Positions 59,294 to 64,000 of a stretch of DNA of 64,000 nucleotides are shown piece after piece. Each line of letters begins with the position of its first letter. Positions within the stretch are counted from its first letter, which is position 1. A model generated the notes under the pieces. The model was not told the DNA's origin, searched no databases, and worked only from the letters and a program-made list of their open reading frames with translations. Origin of the DNA: an uncultured Lachnospiraceae bacterium (lineage in GTDB: Bacteria; Bacillota; Clostridia; Lachnospirales; Lachnospiraceae); the NCBI GenBank assembly GCA_910577955.1, contig CAJTNC010000010.1:1-64000 (forward strand), read 5' to 3'. Both the position numbers and the translations under genes were made by a program.

Positions 59294-60703
59294 CTAGTAC
59301 GCATTTTTATTTACAAACCCTTTGAATATCGTCAGGAACAGGATCCTGATGTCAAATTCCAAGGTCCAGTTTTCAATATAATACAAATCGTAGTCAATCC
59401 GCCTTTCAATGGAGGTGTCTCCCCGCAGTCCGTTTACCTGCGCCCAGCCGGTAAGCCCCGGCCGTACCTGATGTTTGATCATGTAGCGTGGTATTTTTTC
59501 CTTAAACTCTTCCACATATCTGGTCTGCTCCGGTCTCGGCCCCACAAGACTCATATCCCCCCGCAGTATATTGAAAAGCTGGGGCAATTCATCCAGACTG
59601 GTCCGTCTGATAAATTTTCCGACTTTTGTCACTCTGGGATCGTTTTCCACCGTCCAGCCCGCCCCAGCCGTCTCTCCTTCCGCTCTTCGCATGGAGCGGA
59701 ACTTGTACATGCGAAACGGCTTATTATGTCTGCCGATTCTCTCCTGCGCAAAAATGATCGGCCCTTCGCTGGTCGCTTTTACCAGAATCGCAATGATCAG
59801 CATGAGCGGCGAAGACAAGATCAGTCCCACAAGCGCACCCACAATATCTACCGAGCGCTTCACCGCCCTGTTGCTCATTCTGGTGAGAGGTACGTGTCTG
59901 ATGTTGATGACCGGCAGCCCCATCAGATCTTCCGTGTAGGGTCTGCTGGGAATGATGCTGTTGTAATCCGGAATAAATTTTGTGTGCACCCCGGACTTCT
60001 CACACTGCGTCACAATATCTTCCAATCTGCTGTACTGGGAAAGGGGCAGCGTGATCGCAATCTCATCCAGCTTATTCTCCGGCAGGATAATCTTCAGATT
60101 ATCGATCCTTCCCACCACTTTTATCCCTTTATATAATGTCCCTCTGGGAGTCACATCGTCCAAGATCGCGTGAACTACATACCCCCACTGCGGGTTCGAT
60201 CTTACTCTGTCAATATATTCCTCCGCCGCTCTTGAGTAACCCACCAAAAGCACATGCTTGATATTATAGCCCCTGCGGCGCGCTATCACCAACACTCCGC
60301 GCAGACTGAGTCGGAAGGCTGACGTCAACACAATATTGAAGCACACAAACATGGCGATCATGGAACGGGAAAAGTGTTGCTGCCATATGATGAACAGCAC
60401 GGAGGTCATCCCCACCGCTCCAAGAACATTCGCTTCCATGATCCGCAGCAGTTCGCCGCCCGGACCGGAACCTCTCTTTGCCGTGTAAAGTTTACAAAAT
60501 CTGTAAATAATCAGATACGCCGCAACAATATAGGGAATGGCGCCAAAATAGGTTTCCATCGGCAGGTAAAAATCACCGGTCTTTACATTGCCGAGGGGCG
60601 TCTCAAATTTGATCCACCATGCCAACATATAGGATCCCGTAATGATCAGCGCGTCGATGATCACATGTAACCCATTCAGGTATTTCTGATTATTTTTTAT
60701 CAT
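59294..60703 (-). CDS. Polyprenyl-phosphate hexose-1-phosphate transferase (WbaP/CpsE type)
   Basis: A 469-aa membrane enzyme that starts a surface polysaccharide repeat by moving a sugar phosphate to undecaprenyl phosphate. About four N-terminal helices (8-30, 45-65, 78-100, 103-120) precede a nucleotide-binding region (KHVLLVGYSRAAEEYI, about 150). A fifth helix (VDIVGALVGLILSSPLMLIIAILVKA) leads into the catalytic bacterial sugar transferase domain: GPIIFAQERIGRHNKPFRMYKFRSM, TKVGKFIRRTSLDELPQLFNILRGDMSLVGPRPEQ and RPGLTGWAQVNGLRG. The ATG at 60703 (AGG seven bases before) is preferred over a TTG at 60724. The first sugar is likely glucose or galactose. Confidence 0.93.
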   Translation of the reverse strand: MIKNNQKYLNGLHVIIDALIITGSYMLAWWIKFETPLGNVKTGDFYLPMETYFGAIPYIVAAYLIIYRFCKLYTAKRGSGPGGELLRIMEANVLGAVGMTSVLFIIWQQHFSRSMIAMFVCFNIVLTSAFRLSLRGVLVIARRRGYNIKHVLLVGYSRAAEEYIDRVRSNPQWGYVVHAILDDVTPRGTLYKGIKVVGRIDNLKIILPENKLDEIAITLPLSQYSRLEDIVTQCEKSGVHTKFIPDYNSIIPSRPYTEDLMGLPVINIRHVPLTRMSNRAVKRSVDIVGALVGLILSSPLMLIIAILVKATSEGPIIFAQERIGRHNKPFRMYKFRSMRRAEGETAGAGWTVENDPRVTKVGKFIRRTSLDELPQLFNILRGDMSLVGPRPEQTRYVEEFKEKIPRYMIKHQVRPGLTGWAQVNGLRGDTSIERRIDYDLYYIENWTLEFDIRILFLTIFKGFVNKNAY

Positions 60704-60755
60704 ATCAATACCTATATCTGCCAAAATATTACAGTATTTATTCTACAACTATGAC

Positions 60756-60784
60756 ATTTTACAATATTATTATAGAAATTACAA
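60756..60784 (-). promoter_or_regulatory. Promoter of the phosphotransferase-LCP unit
   Basis: Minus strand TTGTAA (60779-60784), a 17-base spacer and TAAAAT (60756-60761) in the 86-base gap between the phosphotransferase and the upstream GT2 gene. Confidence 0.6.
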
Positions 60785-60789
60785 GGTTT

Positions 60790-61758
60790 TCATCCCAAAA
60801 ACCTCCTGATGATGTTTATCCACAGCTCCCACTGTATCCTCAGATAGTTTCCGAGATGTTTCCACCGGAAAGGAACGTGCATTTCCCTTCCGCCCTCCTT
60901 ATAGTATATCCGAAATCCGCGCATCAGTCCCCGCAGGTAAATCTTTCCGAATCCTTTCTTCCAGAAAAATAAAGCTTTGATACAAAATCCTGCCGCCAGC
61001 AACGGCAAATTGACGACCACCTGCAGAAACGGCATATTCTTTTCAATTAAATAGATGCTGTTGGCAGAGGAAAGGTTTATCTTAAATTCATTATATCTCG
61101 AGCCGGAGGCCGCACTGCCCGCATGATAAACCACCGCTTTCGGCTCGTATAAGTTATGATAGCCATAGATTCCTGCCCTGTATCCGATATCCACATCCTC
61201 CAGATAGGCGAAATGACGTTCGTCAAAAAGACCTATTTCCTCCAGAATGCTTCGTCTGTAGATGGCCGCGCCGCCGCAGGCGGCAAATACTTTTCTTGCG
61301 CTCTCATACCGTTTAGAGGCTTTCTTTCCCTTGCCGTAATCGTAAGCCCAGCCAAGAGCGCAGTAATAGTCACCGGCGTTGTCCATTCTGTCCGGCTCTC
61401 TCATCATGCGCATCTGCGCGCCCGCAGAAAACGCCTTCTCATCTCTCTCAAGAGCCTCCTCCATCGCTCTCACAAAGCCTTTATCAATAGTCAAATCGTT
61501 ATTTAACAAGATTACGTAGGGTGTATCAGAGGCCAAAATCCCTGCATTGACAGCTCTGCAGAATCCGGTGTTCTCCCCCATGCGGATCACCTGCACGCCC
61601 TCCGTCCGCTCCGCCGCTTCGGCGCTCCCGTCCGTGGAGCCGTTGTCTACCACGATAATCCGCGCCGGATGTTCTTCGGTATCTTCCCGGATGGAAGACA
61701 GGCAGTTTTCCAGATATTTTATGCCGTTGTAATTCGGGATGACGATCGTGGACTTCAT
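60790..61758 (-). CDS. GT2 glycosyltransferase
   Basis: A 322-aa GT-A enzyme: STIVIPNYNGIKYLENCLSSI, VVDNGSTDGSAEAAE, GFCRAVNAGI, the D-x-D region in VILLNNDLTID, and AYLEDVDIGYRAGIYGYHNLYEP with the catalytic base. One or two C-terminal hydrophobic segments (VVNLPLLAAGFCIKALFFW) may hold it at the membrane. The ATG overlaps the stop of the preceding GT2 gene (ATGA), so both are made together. A rhamnosyl- or galactosyltransferase of a surface polymer is most likely. Confidence 0.9.
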   Translation of the reverse strand: MKSTIVIPNYNGIKYLENCLSSIREDTEEHPARIIVVDNGSTDGSAEAAERTEGVQVIRMGENTGFCRAVNAGILASDTPYVILLNNDLTIDKGFVRAMEEALERDEKAFSAGAQMRMMREPDRMDNAGDYYCALGWAYDYGKGKKASKRYESARKVFAACGGAAIYRRSILEEIGLFDERHFAYLEDVDIGYRAGIYGYHNLYEPKAVVYHAGSAASGSRYNEFKINLSSANSIYLIEKNMPFLQVVVNLPLLAAGFCIKALFFWKKGFGKIYLRGLMRGFRIYYKEGGREMHVPFRWKHLGNYLRIQWELWINIIRRFLG

Positions 61759-63119
61759 CGCCTCACCCGGATCTGCGGATCCCATAATAACTTTAAACCT
61801 CTCTCTTCAAAAACTGTGCATAACTCCATGCTGCGCTGTCTCCAGATGCGCTCGTCCAGTCTGTTGCAGTACGTGGTATCCCGCTCTTTTATTTTTTCCA
61901 CATAGGGAACTTTTATGATTTTTTCAAAAAGCGGAATGTCTTCCCGACGTAAGATCATAGTTCTTGCATCCAATCCCACAGTATCCCTGCATACCGCAGC
62001 CACGTTGCCCGGCCCCGAAAAGAAACTGTAAAGCCCTTCAAAAGGACAGCTTCCGCTCTCCATTAAGATACCGCTTGTTATTTTATTGTTCCGATCAAGC
62101 ACCGAACCGCCCACTGCAGCCACATCCGCTCTTTCGGCCAAAATATCCTGTTCATAGGATATCCTGTAAAATCCCACATGCTCAGTATCGAGAACTTTTC
62201 CTTTTATACCTTTTGTATCCAAAAAATCCTGCACCGCCCGCTTCCCCGCCTCATAGGCGTAAAGTTTGCTGGCGGAATTCCCCGCCGTGGAGAGAGCATG
62301 ACAGCGCCAGTGATAGAGCACCCGCTCCACATGGACGATCTCTCCCCCGCCCACACATTCCTGAGCCCGCAGGATTAGATCGTAATCCTGCGCCCCATCG
62401 TAGGCCGAACGAAATCTCAAAGATTTCATCAGCTCTGCTTCCAGTACAAGAAAATGGCAGATATAGTTATTTGAGAGCAGAAAATCAAAATTAAATCCCG
62501 ATTTTATATTTGGTTCGTAAAAATTATGACCGGTCTCGTCGCACTTATCCTCATCGGAATACAGAAACTTCACCGGTTTGCCCTCCTGTTCAAAGTGCGT
62601 GTTTATAGCCTTTACCATCTCGTACAGAGCGTCCGGCGTCAACAGATCGTCATGATCCAACAATCCGATATACTCCCCCGAAGTAAGCGCTATGGCCCGG
62701 TTGCTGTTGGCCGATATCCCTTCATTTTTCAATAACGCGTGGTATTTTATTCTTTCAGCCTGCTCAGCCGGCAGACTTTTTTTCTTTTTCTCCGCGCATT
62801 TTTTTACCCGATCGCTTTCGCTTGCGTCCGCCAGAATCAATTCCCAATTTTCGTAGCTCTGAGCCGTCACGGAATCGATCAGCGCCTCCAGAAATTCCTC
62901 TTTTGTCTCGTAGGCCGGCACCGCAATGCTGATCAACGGCATTTTCTGAAAGACAACGCCCCTCTGCCTCTCCAGTTCCTCTTTTTCCGGGGGCTGATAA
63001 AAATAGTCCGCATCGTAACGAGCGGTGAGCCGCTCGTATGCCGTGCCCACCGCTTTCTTTACGCCGTTACGTTTCATGTAGTTCATTGTCTTTCTGATAT
63101 TTTGCCGTACCATCATCAC
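61755..63119 (-). CDS. GT2 glycosyltransferase with C-terminal extension
   Basis: A 454-aa GT-A enzyme. After about 75 residues of basic N-terminus comes LISIAVPAYETKEEFLEALIDSV, then LLKNEGISANSNRAIALTSGEYIGLLDHDDLLTPDALYEMVKA with the D-x-D (DHDD), YSDEDKCDETG, NIKSGFNFDFLLSNNYICHFLV and GAQDYDLILRA. Residues about 320-454 resemble a truncated second GT2 module (AAVGGSVLDRNNKITSGIL). Similar enzymes build rhamnan-type backbones in Firmicutes. It follows the phosphoglucomutase gene by five bases; the exact start among three consecutive ATGs is unclear as no ribosome site is visible. Confidence 0.88.
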   Translation of the reverse strand: MMMVRQNIRKTMNYMKRNGVKKAVGTAYERLTARYDADYFYQPPEKEELERQRGVVFQKMPLISIAVPAYETKEEFLEALIDSVTAQSYENWELILADASESDRVKKCAEKKKKSLPAEQAERIKYHALLKNEGISANSNRAIALTSGEYIGLLDHDDLLTPDALYEMVKAINTHFEQEGKPVKFLYSDEDKCDETGHNFYEPNIKSGFNFDFLLSNNYICHFLVLEAELMKSLRFRSAYDGAQDYDLILRAQECVGGGEIVHVERVLYHWRCHALSTAGNSASKLYAYEAGKRAVQDFLDTKGIKGKVLDTEHVGFYRISYEQDILAERADVAAVGGSVLDRNNKITSGILMESGSCPFEGLYSFFSGPGNVAAVCRDTVGLDARTMILRREDIPLFEKIIKVPYVEKIKERDTTYCNRLDERIWRQRSMELCTVFEERGLKLLWDPQIRVRR

Positions 63120-63124
63120 AATTA

Positions 63125-64000
63125 TTACAGCAGCGCCTTCACCGCTTCCGTCAGCGCTTCGACTTTCGCCTGCGCGTCCTCCAATCCTGTGCCTTTAACG
63201 CCCATGTAAAACTTGATCTTCGGCTCCGTGCCGGAGGGACGTGCACAGCACCATGAGTCGTTCTCCAGCTCAAAGTACAGCACGTTGGACTGCGGAAGTC
63301 CCGTGGACTTCACTTCTCCGGTCGCCATAACGACCGCTTTATCCAGATCGTAGTCCCTCATCTCCACCACTTTCAGATCGCCAAAGTTCTTCGGCGGGTT
63401 GTTCCGCAGCTTATCCATGATAGCCGCGATCTGTCTCGTGCCGTCGATCCCCTTCATAGTGATCGCGTACTGTGTCTCTTTATAGTAACCGTACTTCTCG
63501 TACAAATTGATCATCTGATCCCAGAGCGTGATGCCGTGCTTTTTGCACCATGCCGCCACTTCACACAGACACATGACAGCAACGATGGCATCCTTATCTC
63601 TCGCGTGGGTTCCCGCAAGACAGCCATAGCTTTCTTCCAAACCAAACACATAGTTGTAGTTGTGGTTTTCTTCAAACAGTTTGATCTGCTCGCCGATAAA
63701 CTTAAAGCCGGTCAGCACTTCCACAAACTTCGCCTTGTAGTCCTCCGCAATGGCGCGGGTCATATTTGTCGTCACAATGGTCGTTACCATTGCCGGATTT
63801 TCAGGCATCTTGCCTGTGGCCGTCCGCTCGCGCATAATATATTCCGCGATCAGCATCCCCGACATATTGCCGGTGAAAGAAACATATTCTCCGGTGGCCT
63901 TGTCTTTCGCGTAGATGCCAAGTCGGTCTGCATCCGGATCTGTAGCTAACACCACGTCCGCATCCACTTCTTTTGCCAGCTTTAAAGCTAACGTAAAGGC
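63125..64000 (-). CDS. Phosphoglucomutase / phosphomannomutase, C-terminal part (runs off the window)
   Basis: About 292 codons of the C-terminal half; the gene continues past the right edge. Metal-binding loop ATDPDADRLG (domain 2), sugar-binding loop FGLEESYGCLAG (domain 3) and phosphate-binding loop RPSGTEPKIKFYMG (domain 4) are all intact. The missing part contains the catalytic Ser. It interconverts hexose 1- and 6-phosphates, feeding nucleotide sugars into the polysaccharide genes downstream. PgcA-type alpha-phosphoglucomutase fits best, given GLEESYG with Glu-Glu-Ser. Confidence 0.93.
   Translation of the reverse strand, partial: AFTLALKLAKEVDADVVLATDPDADRLGIYAKDKATGEYVSFTGNMSGMLIAEYIMRERTATGKMPENPAMVTTIVTTNMTRAIAEDYKAKFVEVLTGFKFIGEQIKLFEENHNYNYVFGLEESYGCLAGTHARDKDAIVAVMCLCEVAAWCKKHGITLWDQMINLYEKYGYYKETQYAITMKGIDGTRQIAAIMDKLRNNPPKNFGDLKVVEMRDYDLDKAVVMATGEVKSTGLPQSNVLYFELENDSWCCARPSGTEPKIKFYMGVKGTGLEDAQAKVEALTEAVKALL

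Overview
The window reads as a chromosomal segment of an anaerobic Clostridia gut or rumen commensal, most likely Lachnospiraceae. This rests on gene content: anaerobic sulfatase maturase, CnaB/thioester surface proteins with 'SGND/SEND' acidic repeats and a 'VQTGD' sorting signal, GPH sugar symporter, many glycoside hydrolases, an FapA-type protein with EIR/GLDV repeats, and an ECF B12 uptake gene. Nearly all genes lie on the minus strand. No rRNA, tRNA, CRISPR array, phage module or complete transposon was recognised.

Layout. 1-1485: 5' end of a secreted acidic surface protein and the decayed 5' half of a group II intron sitting directly behind a terminator. 1491-3500: an LspA-type signal peptidase, then on the plus strand a cobalamin riboswitch with promoter and terminator controlling a DUF4430 protein and an ECF S-component. 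3564-4269: remnants of a sialidase and of a large serine recombinase. 4342-12191: a glycan operon (GH5, GPH symporter, GH42, GH43) with a divergent AraC regulator. 12210-18278: two-component system with two ABC ATPases and a large FtsX-type permease; the permease promoter carries 22-bp-spaced direct repeats and is followed by a ~228-bp palindrome. 18387-20045: SOS-controlled DinB polymerase with a small partner gene. 20100-28348: LacI-controlled rhamnoside operon (GH78, RbsABC-type importer, PfkB kinase). 28539-30475: AT-rich accessory patch (FlaR-like kinase, Fic protein lacking the catalytic His, hydrolase remnant).

30495-35539: subtilisin-like S8 protease, pseudo-receiver/HD-GYP protein and FapA-like protein. 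35651-42116: a 1799-aa thioester/CnaB adhesin and a membrane partner. 42451-43209: BaiA-like SDR. 43318-51949: one operon holding a nitrate/sulfonate/taurine-type importer with two permeases and two ATPases, a cytoplasmic Cys-type sulfatase and its radical-SAM maturase, facing a divergent LacI gene; matching operators lie behind both promoters. 52041-56848: membrane-anchored XRE regulator, frameshifted Rpn remnant, and an HtrA-ClpX-like pair. 56902-64000: surface polysaccharide genes (three GT2 enzymes, LCP ligase, initiating phosphotransferase, phosphoglucomutase).

The strongest candidates for something new are the sulfatase-transporter locus with its shared operator, the giant palindrome as leader of the permease transcript, the ClpX paralogue with an IGY loop and long linker next to HtrA, and the B12-riboswitch/DUF4430/ECF-S cassette. 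All functions are inferred from sequence reading; no database search was run.
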